Source of the DNA: Paratinospora sagittata
Taxonomy: Eukaryota; Streptophyta; Magnoliopsida; Ranunculales; Menispermaceae
DNA: 64,000 bases
NCBI GenBank assembly: GCA_035771175.1
Contig: CM069590.1
Span: forward strand, 53,778,024-53,842,023
Direction of reading: 5' to 3'
Below are positions 1 to 10,870 of this stretch, piece after piece. The notes under the pieces were generated by a model that saw nothing but the letters and a program-made list of their open reading frames with translations, had not been told where the DNA came from and ran no database searches. Numbering within the stretch: position 1 is the first letter of the stretch; each line of letters opens with the position of its first letter. Position numbers and translations under genes: made by a program.

Positions 1-426
1 AAAGGATGAAAAAGCACTAAACCAAGAAACAGGGGCACAGCGACAAAAGCGTCATTTACTAAATAATCCATCAACTTCTACTTGTATGAAATATGAATTA
101 CAGTCTGCATATGAAAAAAATTATAAATTTTTAAATTTCAAAATTTCAAAATTATTATTATTTTTATTAATTAGAATAAGAAGAATTAGAAGAAAAAAAA
201 GTTAATTATTTAAATTACTACAATGGTCTTTAATAATTTATAATTAAAATTTAAGAATAAAATTTTTAAGGACATTCACAAAAATGATGACATCATGAAC
301 TTTAAAAATCTTTTACATTATATATATATAATATAGATAGTAAAGAACTTGAATTAATATTATAATAAGCAATGTTATACCAATTGCCAAAGGGAGCACC
401 GATCGGAGTTCGCTCTTAAAACAAGG
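1..426. other. AT-rich spacer
   Basis: No gene is visible. The stretch holds A/T homopolymers and a short TA run near 320-335. It leads into the RNase H-like remnant that starts at about 427. Confidence 0.5.
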
Positions 427-645
427 GTGTCAATTGATGTTGTGGAAAATGACTTTTTAGGAACGATCAATGAGCTTAAAAGATCCGATTATTATATTTT
501 TGAGATGGGTGTGGTGGTCGAGGACTGTTATCATTTTTTACGTTATTGGCCAAATGTTTCATTAAAGGCAGTCCCTAAAGAGTGCAATAGAGTGGTTGAT
601 CGTTTGAGTAGATTTAGATTATGTAACAAAGATCTTCATATGTGA
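427..645 (+). pseudogene. RNase H-like (RVT_3 type) remnant
   Basis: A 72-codon open frame whose second half resembles the C-terminal part of plant RNase H-like domains (RVT_3), found at the 3' ends of L1-type LINEs and in many transposon-derived plant genes. The visible cue is a VPKECNRVVDRLSRF-like block, which matches the usual pattern of (R/K)-E-x-N-x-x-A-D-x-L-A-(K/R) before the domain end. The ENDFLGTINEL block upstream resembles the E-(S/N)-D-S motif region. The N-terminal half with the first catalytic Asp is missing, and the conserved Ala before the Asp is replaced by Val. The frame stops in AT-rich sequence. I read it as a transposon fossil, not a working gene. The family call rests on motif resemblance only. 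Confidence 0.35.
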
Positions 646-2764
646 ATTAAGAAAATTTCACTTATTATTTCTGATCTTGTTCTTGAGATGGCGTATTCTC
701 TTTCTTATGATAAATGATATATAATGGTATTTCTTTCGCAAAAAAAAAATGATATCTACTAACCAAATATACACGGCACTCAAAGTAAATGTTTATACAG
801 CTGGATTTATTCTATTTAATGATTAGAATGATTTTTGAGAGGAAATTTATAAGTTATTGAATAGGATCAAATGTATTTTGACCAAAAGAGAGATTGTTTT
901 TTTTTTTGAAAGAAACCATAAGAGAGAATTAAGTGGTCTCGTGTGCATCGACTTTTTAAATTGCATTGTTCCCCTTGACTATATATATTATATGAATTCT
1001 TTTTTTCTTTATAAAACCCCAATAATAATAGAGACAGCGACAACGGAATGGAAAGGAAAGAAATTTCAACCTAGTCACCATCCTATTATGGCTATATCAT
1101 GCAATTGAAAAGGCTCCATGGTCCTGACTTCTCTTTTCTTTCCTCTTTTAATGGTTACACAGCGCTGCTGGAACTTCTCCTTTGCCTTTTAACTTCTTGT
1201 AAACAGGAAAAAGATGAGCCTTTCTAAGCGATGCCCCGATGTTGGATTACACTGAATTTGTCAAAAGCCTACGATGAACATAATTAAGCTAATTGATTCA
1301 GGGTTTGATTTATCTGTTTTTTTTTAATTAATTTTAAAAGGTTGATTCAATAATCTAATAAATCATCATTCAATGATTGATATGCTTTAATTTTAAAGTG
1401 GGCATTATCTTTCTTTTTTTCTTTTTTTTTTCAGATAAAAAAGTCGTGTCTATTTTTTCTGACCGTAATATTCAACTCACGTCTTTATAAATCATGAATA
1501 TAAGTTTTAACCATTTTACTATCTTATTTGGTGGTAGACATTATTTTTCAATTTTATTATTTATTATTTATTATTCCAATCTTGGCGTGAGGGCATATTA
1601 CCTTATCATTGGTTGATACTAGTCAATGTACGGTGAAAGTTGTGCTCTTTGTAGCCAATATAACCAAAGCATTAATGGCGTTCAGATTTTTATTCATAGA
1701 AGTTAATTTGATTCTTATAGTTTTTTAAATGATTTTTTTTTGTACCAAGATATAATAATAAGATGTTTTCTTTGAAAGCATTATTCTAAGAGTTTAATAT
1801 GGTAATTATTTTTTGTAAAATCTAGACATATAAAAAAAAAATGCTAGTTTTAAAGTATTTTTTTGCAATTGGTTGTTTGAAACACTTGACTAGCTTGATG
1901 TATAAAGAAGATCTCTCTTTAATTGCTCAAATAAAAAATGTCAACCTTACGATAATAAAGTTCTGGAATGGGCAGTTGTATATAGTTTCTTTTAATTTTT
2001 TTTAATTTTTTCATGGGAACTTTTATTTCAACTTATCAAATCCTTTCACTCTACTTGCCTGTTTTAGCATCATCATAAAATTTATTACTTAGGTGAGAAA
2101 AGTGAAAGGCTTTGATAAATTGAAATAGAAAACCCAATGCATAGCTTGGGCACACAAAGACCCCTCAAAAAAGCACAAAAATTAGGAACTGTGAGCCCAC
2201 ACATCTTAAATATGTGGCTTTAATTTACCTGCCAACATAGTAGAGGTACAATTAATTAACCTCTCAATTGTAGTGCTACATTGACATTTTTAACTGATAC
2301 TAATAAAAAATATTATTTTAATACACTATTGAAAATTACCTTGAATCAAGTACGAGTGTGTGATTCAAACAATTTTATTGTGCACTAATAAAAATGTTTC
2401 CATCAATGTCAACTACAAATGTCACTTTAACATTTTTCTTGTTTTAATTTTTTTTTAATTCGCTAACAAACTAAAGATATATTTGATTACAAAGTACATT
2501 ATCTAATCTATGAAAGTTAATGATGCACAACGTCTCTAACACATTAATTATAAACTCCACTAATATATATATATTTAAACTATGATCACATTAGCTAAGA
2601 ATGAAGCTTGCCAAAACATCAAAATAATTTTGAACAAACAAAGGGTACTTTTATATATATAGTATTGAAGAAATTGAGTGTTTAAGTCCCATTTGAAAAT
2701 GAATGAAAAATTGGGTATAATATGTACCTATTTAGGGAAAGATGAAAATGTGTATTAAATGGTG
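646..2764. other. AT-rich intergenic spacer
   Basis: No coding region or RNA gene recognised. The sequence is AT-rich with several poly(T) tracts (for example near 1425 and 1990). Short open frames here lack any recognisable domain. Confidence 0.5.
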
Positions 2765-2949
2765 TGTCTATTCACACAACACCAATTTATTCAAATGGAT
2801 CTGTCCATTCAGATTACACTTATTTATTTAAATGAAGATGTCTATTTATAAGACACTTATTCATTTAAAGGGATGTGACTATTCACAAAATATCTCTTAT
2901 TATAGATAGATATGTCCATAGAAAAGTGTCTCTTCTCAATTGTGATGCA
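2765..2949. repeat. degenerate 37-bp minisatellite, five units
   Basis: Five diverged units begin at 2765, 2802, 2839, 2876 and 2913, all exactly 37 bp apart. Each starts with a variant of TGTC(T/C)ATTCA or TGTCTATTTA followed by an AC-rich part and a TTATTTATTTAAATG-like part. The fixed spacing with variable units indicates an old tandem array. Confidence 0.7.
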
Positions 2950-3719
2950 CACCCTTTCAACAATTATATATACTCCTGCATAATCATGGTTTCTTATCAT
3001 ATTTGGCCACTAATTACCTAAAATCTTGGTTTTATGCTTCTGATTGGTTTAAAGTAGTGAAACGTGTCCATAGTATAAAGAAAATAAAGTTAGCATCACT
3101 ATTTTTTTATTTATTTAAAACTAGTAAACATGCACATATATTGCTCGTGAATTAATTCTTAATTTACCTTTAATTATTTATCTTTAATTCATAGTTAATG
3201 AGGTTTAGATAGAAAAAATAAAAAACGAAAAGATAAACAAATCATTGCATATAAAATAAGGCAAAAAAAAATGAAATACAATAAAAAAAAAAGATCTAAA
3301 TAAATGTAAATACGTAGCTTCACCCTTGGAGGGCATTTTGATTTTATTAATAACCCAATTACAAAAGAGATCATATGTCCATAAGTTTGGCGATTTCTTG
3401 ATGTTTTGTTACATATATTCTTTCTGTCGTTTCTTTATTAAGGGTGGGTGATTCTATTGTGTTTAATACTTTGCTTTCGTCCCATTCTAGGATTTTGGAA
3501 CCACAATGTTTGTCTATTCAGGTTTATATTCCTTTTGACTGGAGTACTAAGACTTCTTGAGTTAATTTGAGTTTTGAATTACAAGGCGAAACATTATCTT
3601 CTCTTTAACTTCTGATTTAAGATTGTAGTGGCAAAACAAGTAAATGAGATTTGCAATCCTGATTCTTAAAAGCATTAGTGACGTAATATTGTTATTGTGA
3701 CTCAAAAAAAGTGTATGAA
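2950..3719. other. AT-rich spacer
   Basis: No gene or structured repeat identified. A-rich tracts lie around 3210-3300. Confidence 0.45.
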
Positions 3720-5510
3720 AAAGGCTGACAAGTTTGGCTATAGAGAATTCCTAACATAATTTGTTTCTTGTCATTTGTTTTGAAAAACAAATTGTAAAAG
3801 GTATGATCAAGAGACAATTTGTTTCGATGTAGACAATGTTGTTGCAAAATAGAAGTCTTGCCAGTTGCAAAATAGAAGTCTTGCCAATTTCAATTAGAGC
3901 TTAAAAGCTCTTAGAAAAATTGGAATAAGAAAAGTACAAATCTTCAAAGTGAGCTATATAAAGATGTCAAACTCGCCACTAAAACTAGTATTTAATTATT
4001 CAATTAGTATTTTAGGGTTTTTGCTACAAAACGACGAGGAGGTTGGCGTTGTTATTGTCACTCTATTAAATATTGATCAAAATGTGGATGATGTGAATCG
4101 AAAATTTAATTATTCAATTAGTGGGACGTTATTTTTTAGGTCATACATTGCCATAATCCATTGAGAAACATAAAAAAGGAAACTTTAATTACGAAAGCAT
4201 TCTTCTTTATAAAATTTTCATGATACTAAAAATTAAAAAATATAGTATTTTACTTCTATTATAATTTTAGTTTACTCACTTTTGGATGTTTGTAAATACT
4301 AAATTTTGATTGAACTTTAGAAGGATGATTTAATGAATGAAATTAAGAACACTATTAGTTTTCTTCTTTCTCTTTTTTCTTTTTCTTTTCTTTTTATCCT
4401 TTTTTTTTCTATCTTTCTTCCTATTTCGTCTCCTCTCCACTTCCGAGTCTTCTCTGTTTGTAATGAATGATAAGGAGCAAAATCTTGGTAAATAATTATT
4501 ATTTTTTCTTTCCTATGATTAGCTGATAGTGTGATTTTGCATTTTCTTACCTCAGGTAGAAAAGATGAAGAAATAAGGAATTCCTGCTTAACATGACAAC
4601 GTCATCGCTAATGTAATTGTTGATTGTTTTGTGAGTTAAACAAGTCATTCGTTTTGAAAAGCAAATTGAAAAAGGTATAATCAAAAGACAATTGTGTTTT
4701 TTTTTTTGTTTTTTTGTATTTATATTTATAACATTTTATTTGTTTCAATGTAGACAATGTTGTTGCAAAATAGCAAGTCCTGCCAATTTCAATGAGAGCT
4801 TAAAAGCTTTTAGAAAAAATTGGAATAGAAAAAGTACAAATCTTCAAAGTGAGCTACATAAAAATGTCAAAGTCACCAATGAAAGTGGTAACGTGAAAAA
4901 TGCATCATTCAACTACAGGTTAATTACTTCCATCATTTAAGATGTAATAATTACTTGCTTGAAGTACAAATATTTAAACTAAGCTCATAAAGATGTCAAA
5001 GTCACCACTGGATGTAGTAACGTGGACTATACATTATTCAAGATAAGTCTCATCAACTACAAGTTAATTACTTGCTTGTGGTTCCAATGTCACTTAAATC
5101 AGTAGATTGGCGCTGAATTATTTGAAAGGACTGAAACTTTACAAAGGAGAAGATCACAACAATGGCGAGGGAGAAAGAGGAGCGACAATGTGATATAGAA
5201 AGCAACCAAAACTTAATGGTTTAATCATAGAAAGCCTTGTGAGTTTTAATTCTGCTTTTCTATTTCACTTGAAATGTTTTTGTCAAAAATGAAAAGATTT
5301 ACTAGGAATGCAAGGTTGTCAAGATAGATGTAAAATTTGTCCTTTTTTTATGTGATTGTATCAAACAACTTTTCTTTTTTCAAGAGATAATTCAATATAG
5401 ATTTTTTGGCAGTCTCTTGTCAACATTATGCACATTAAGTTTAGTAGAATTATTGTCAATCTATTAAATATTGATCAAAAGGTGGATGATGAAGATAAAA
5501 CTCTACTCTT
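3720..5510. repeat. diverged direct duplication
   Basis: A segment at about 3770-3990 recurs, diverged, at about 4645-4885. Shared blocks include CAATGTTGTTGCAAAATAG, GAGCTTAAAAGCT and GTACAAATCTTCAAAGTGAG. A third partial copy lies at about 4960-5030. The block TATTAAATATTGATCAAAA followed by GTGGATGATG occurs at about 4066-4094 and again at about 5460-5489. The order of blocks is the same in both halves, so a roughly 0.9-1.4 kb unit was duplicated and later disrupted. No protein is recognisable. Inside the first half is a 23-bp direct repeat (3841-3863 and 3864-3886). Confidence 0.55.
3841..3886. repeat. perfect 23-bp tandem pair
   Basis: The 23 bases starting GTTGCAAAATAGAAGTC occur twice head to tail. 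The related copy near 4758 has only one unit, so this small duplication postdates the larger one. Confidence 0.75.
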
Positions 5511-5600
5511 TATTTGTTCACTCGCTTAATCATATAAAGTCAACATTAATTACTACAATTTATAATTAAAATAGAATGTGTTGTATTATGACAATTGTTA

Positions 5601-6912
5601 CCACAGACAAAAACATGTTGTTATAATTATTAGTTATTATGTAACAACAAAAATGGCTTGTTGTGGTTTGATATTATGACCACATACAAATGCATGTTGT
5701 TATAATGATAAGTTTAGTTATTATGTAACAACAAAAATGGGTCGTTGTTGTTAGCACTGTTACAACAGGCAATATTTGTTTGTTTTTTTTTTTTTTTTTA
5801 GAAAAAACAAATATATTGTATTAATATAAAAGAAGAGAACCAAAGTTACCTGTACAAAAAGACACCCAATACTAAACCTAAATCCAAACTTACATCATAC
5901 ATTGACCTCAATTCATGTACCACTCAACTAAAGAGTACCCCAAAAAATTTTGAAGTAGACACCCACCCTGCAGCCAACAAAATCACCTCATCTGAAAAGC
6001 TCCATTCATTTCTCCTTTTGTTGTAAAAATCCTTCTATTTCTTTCTAGCCATAACACTCATGTAGTAGCAAGCACCATGATTCTTCCGATCTCTAAAAGT
6101 TTATGAGATTGAATAAAGAACCTAATGGAAGATAATCCCCATATACTGCCACCCATCTTTCCCATAGGAAATTACCCTAATAACACTGACGAAAAACATG
6201 TTCCATTGACTCCCCACTCTTATGACAAAAAATCCAGCAATGTGGAAATACATAGAGAAAAGAAAATCTTCTTTGCAAAACGTCGCCCGTGTTTAACTCC
6301 CTATTAAGCAGACCAAAGGTAATTAGTAAATGGTGATGCGATGGAAGGAGGGCAATCAAGAATGAGGTTAAAACGGGATTTACAAGTGAAATGATGAGAA
6401 GGAAGAAGGAACCACCTAGAGTAATCTAGACCTTGTGTTGGTCTCATGGAGGAGATCAAAGAATAAAGTTCATCTAGTTGGGCCAAGGTTTTAGAAGAAG
6501 GGGTCTAAAGAAGTGAAAATTACAATAAGGAACGTTAGAGGAATTGATTCCAACATGGGGAGCAACAAAAAACGCTATAGGTTAATGATATCTAGAAGAT
6601 AGTTGATGATGTATGTTGTTATAATGATAAAAAATTTTAATAAAATACCAACGAGCATTACACCTTGTTATTTAACCTACTTCCACAGGAAAGTTGTGAT
6701 TGTTTATATAATATTTATAATTTGATGACTAGCAAAACACGTTGTCCATCAACAAAATAACAACGTTCTTTTCATTTATTACAAGGTGTATTAAAAGTGG
6801 TAAAATTATATGGCTTATAACAACTTTGAAAGTAGTAACTTGCTATCGAACGTTGTTATAGCATTATTACAAGGCGCATGGCACGTTGTTAGAAACTTTT
6901 TTTCTTGTAGTG
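5601..6912. mobile_element. CACTA-like non-autonomous element, right end
   Basis: The right edge (about 6893-6912) reads, on the minus strand, CACTACAAGAAAAAAAGTTT, which is the typical terminal inverted repeat of plant CACTA (En/Spm-type) transposons. Inside it are many copies of subterminal motifs around ACGTTGTTA or TAACAAC in both orientations, including two 78-bp-spaced direct repeats starting at 5601 and 5679. An old LINE (about 5786-6500) splits the element. I could not find a matching left terminus, so the left boundary is approximate and no transposase frame is seen. Confidence 0.5.
5786..6500 (-). pseudogene. old L1-type LINE 3' remnant
   Basis: On the minus strand two broken frames (about 6304-6486, then 6177-6359 in another frame) resemble the C-terminal region of plant L1 ORF2: a linker ending in a (F/W)-x-V-K-S-like block, then a zinc-knuckle-like (zf-RVT) part with CWIFCHKSGES followed by MEHVFRQC. 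Further downstream on the same strand the sequence ends in a poly(A) tract, seen as a T run at about 5788-5803 on the plus strand, as expected of a LINE 3' end. The reverse transcriptase core is absent, so the copy is 5'-truncated and frameshifted. It appears to have landed inside the CACTA-like repeat. Confidence 0.5.
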
Positions 6913-9900
6913 ATGGGAAGGAGACTATTACTTTTGATGATGTTTCGGTAACACTTCTCTAGTCACACTGCTATCTTCAAGCGAAAGGTCTAGTTGTAAG
7001 GGATGAACATGGTTGTAAATTTAGATATTTTTGGTTTCGTTTTTTTAGTGGGAGAAGGATTCTTCTAAATACCCAATTTTATTATTAAAAATAATAGAAT
7101 TATTTGTGATGAAAAAATAATAATAAAATTATTTTAAAAATTAATAAAATAAATATTTAAAAAATTATTATTAATATAAAGTTAGAATAAGAAATAGTTT
7201 TCAAATAATAAAGTATTTTTATTAAAATAATAAACTTTATTTTAATAAAAAAAATTAATAAAATTGGTTTTTATTAAAAATAATAAAGTTAGTTGTGATG
7301 GAAATTTAAGAAGAAAAATAATGTCGGTAAAAATGTTGCACATGTTGAAGATGATATTAAAACAATTTTTACTCAAAAAAAGTAAGTAGTACTTTTAATT
7401 GTCCGGACCAAAAGTGGCAATGTTACTTTATAAGAGGTGTAATATGATAAGTTTAACTGTATTTTACTTGATATTTATTAAAATATCTTATGGCGACAAA
7501 TATGCTTAGTTGCAGGTTGCGTTTGGTATAGAATTTAAAAATAGTTTTTAAAAAATAAAATATGATCTCATTTTTAATTGATTTAAAATTTTTGAAAATA
7601 AATTTTGTATTATATTCAAAAAATATTTTTTAAAATTTGAAAAACAAGAAAAACTTATTTGGTTGTTCTAAATTTCATACAAATCAAGTGAAAAAAAATT
7701 TATATGGGTCCCAATAATTATAAATCAAAGAAAAGAAAAACTCAAAAAATAACTTTTGTATATTTTCTAAAAATAACCTGTTTTTTTAACTTTTTTTTAA
7801 AAACGTTTTTTGAATCACACGGAACTAAACTAGTTTTTCATAACTTTTTGTTTTTAAATACAGAAAACTAGATTTAACGCAGGCCGGTTGCCTAAAATAT
7901 TTTATTATGTTTATTGGATCTTAGTTAAAATAATAAATCTAATATGTTTGGTTGCTAAAATATTCTTTTGTTGCCATAAACAAACATAATAAAGGGGCGA
8001 ACTAACCGTTCAATGTGTAGCGTAGACAACAATATATTATTTTAACTTTATGAACTAATATATAAAAAGTTATGAATCCAGGCTTCATAATTATTAAATA
8101 CAGTTTTTTTTTGTTATGCGTAAAGTAAATTAACAAATTATGATTCAAACGGTGCACCCTTCAAGCACGCACCAAGAGATGTCCATAAGCAAATTGGAAG
8201 AGCCATTTGCCCCAATTGGCATTTATTTCACGAATATCATTGGTATTATTAGTTGATTTTCAATATTTAAATGTAAAAATATATTTTTGAAAAAAAAATT
8301 TGGCATACACAGCTAAGTGCATGCGTACAATGGTTGGCCAAGCATGAGAGAAGGGCCCGTTTAATTTGTTATTCAAAAACGATTTTAAAAAATGCCCTCT
8401 AAATTAAAAAAAAAAATTAAAAATTAAGGACCCGAGAAATCTGCATTATTTGCCGTATGGCACGCTGTTAATTGTCTCACAGTAACATCAAAGGTTCATA
8501 AGTGAGACAGCTTTCAGATTCCAACTGATAGGGCATTAGACAATGTTGCGTGCCCGGCCGCTTAGATGGTCCATGCCCTCTACCGTTGTTTTGGCAGAGC
8601 CCATTGCGGAAAGGGGCAAATGCCATTCTTCAGCATTTTCAAGTCTCTTGGTGGTTGGTGGTGGGCATGCATTTTCTACTTTGTCACATGTGCCTCGTCG
8701 TCTTTAATATCATTTGTTAAATGGGTCTAAATCTCTATTAGTATCGATGTTGTCCTTAATTTAATTATAATATGAGCTAAGTGTAGTGTTTTACACTAAA
8801 AAAACGTAAATAGTAATGAAGATAAGATCTCAATATATTCTATGATATATGAAAATATTATTTTAATCCATACATATCCAACATTTGCATTAATATAAAG
8901 TCATACATATTAGAAAATTATATGTATTATGGTCAATTAAAGCATGCATCATATTAATATATACATTACAATGCGTAATTTATAGACATCTTATGATCAT
9001 AACAGTATAGGTACACATATAATTATAATTTTCAATATTATAATTAAAAGTGACTTTAACTAACCATTGCAAGGTCAAACCAATTAATAACTATACTTGT
9101 AAGTGTCATTTCATTTGTTCTAATACAAGTGGGATAACCCAATGGCAACTTCAATCTCGGAAATCCATTTACTCATTTAACATTTATGGGCCTCCATGTG
9201 CATTAACACAAACCAATAATTTTGGGATTTGCGTGTTTGTGTTGCAATAAGCCTTTAATTTAACATTTCCTTAATCGCAACGTTGGAGACATCGATCTCC
9301 GTAACGTTTTCTCTATGATATATTTTGATCAAACTCATTAATTGAACCTCTATTATTGCTTGGATAAATAATGCGATGAAATCATGTAAAATTGTATCAT
9401 GTGGGTGTTGCTTGATCAAAAATTCAAGGCCATACCCAATACCCATCCACTCAACTTGTCTTTGTGTTCATACGGATGAATCTTCCGGAGAAGACCCGGG
9501 GCTAAGAGGACACTAACCTAGTTCACACTAGCAAAAGACGAGAAGTTAAGTAGGTTCCTAGCTACTTTAAAGGGTTAAATGCATCAATATGGTAATTTCG
9601 TGAGTTTGAAAAAATGTTATTTTAAATACAAAATTTAATGATTATAAATATGTAATTATACATTTAACTATACTTTTTATAGTTAAAATATATAATTTTT
9701 TTTTAAAAAATAGTTTTACAACTTAAAAATTATATTCATGTTGATATTGACTGAGTATTTTCTTTTTCTCTTTTGATATTTCCGGCAACAGGTGTATTAC
9801 TATTACTGTATGTATTAGCACTTTTTTTATTTTATTTTTTCAATACTGAGCAACTCTGGTAAGCTCACGTTCATTTTCGAAAAATTATATCTGCCGTCTG

Positions 9901-10064
9901 CCAACCTGTTCACACGTACTTAACTCCAAACACTAGGTCAAAAACTATTCTATAATTAATCAAAGAGAATAGTTGAACTTATTTATACTTCAGTAGAATA
10001 GGTCTTCAGTGTCCTACACACAGTAGTAACAGAGCTCTTAGTACCAACAGGTTGAACCATATCC
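6913..10064. other. intergenic spacer upstream of NPF gene
   Basis: No gene is supported. About 7080-7280 is built of TTATTAAAAATAATAAA-like low-complexity repeats. About 7510-7880 is an AT-rich stretch starting GCGTTTGGTATAG, which looks MITE-like but whose ends I could not pair. The last kilobase is the probable promoter side of the NPF gene. Confidence 0.45.
9979..9987 (+). promoter_or_regulatory. possible TATA box of NPF gene
   Basis: TTATTTATAC lies about 80 bp before the chosen ATG, a plausible distance for a TATA box followed by a short leader. It is judged by position and composition only. Confidence 0.3.
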
Positions 10065-10793
10065 ATGGACGGAAGTACCGGACGCTATGGTGATGAGCCG
10101 CTGCCAAGGTCACCAGACCCTCTCATGGATGAAACTCGAAAAGCCCATGAGAAGGTTGATTAAGTGCTTAATTCGTTTAACTTTGGTGAATTTTCTTGTT
10201 TTGAAACCTGTAATATAGGATATAACATAATGTCATTTAATGGGACTTAATTTTGAGAGCTTATGTGATTTGTAGGATAATGAGGAAAGCAGATCATCAA
10301 TTAGAACAACGTTAGTGAGCAACGGATGCGTAGATATTCGAGGGAGGATTGCTGATAAGAGAAAAACCGGAGGATGGAAGGCCTCCCCATTCATCATAGG
10401 TTCATATATATAACTTTAATTCAATTATTTTTTTCTGTATTAATTAAATGTGATGTACATTTATTTACAAAAATTATAAATGCAGTGAACGAAGTGGCGG
10501 AGAGGCTGGCGTTTTTTGCAATTGCGGTGAACATGGTGTCTTATTTAGTTGGAGAGATGCACGAGTCACTGCCAGATGCTGTTACACACGTTACCGACTG
10601 GATTGGTGCAGCATACGTTCTTACACTTCTCGGAGCATTTCTAGCCGATGCTTATTTGGGCAGATTCAAAACCATCATCATCTTTTCTTGCATCTATGCA
10701 GTGGTAAGAGGGAGATAATCTTACTGATAGATTCATAATACCGTGTTCCACTTCCCCTTCATGGTACCTATATAGCTTTTTGAGTCAAAGTGC

Positions 10794-10870
<77 letters not shown>

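Noticed and set aside
857..1108. 83-codon open frame in the left spacer
   Set aside because: No domain and low-complexity Phe/Ile-rich content in AT-rich DNA, consistent with chance.
7080..7280. Regular TTATTAAAAATAATAAA spacing as a possible CRISPR-like array
   Set aside because: The units are low-complexity AT sequence without constant repeats or unique spacers, and this is plant nuclear DNA.
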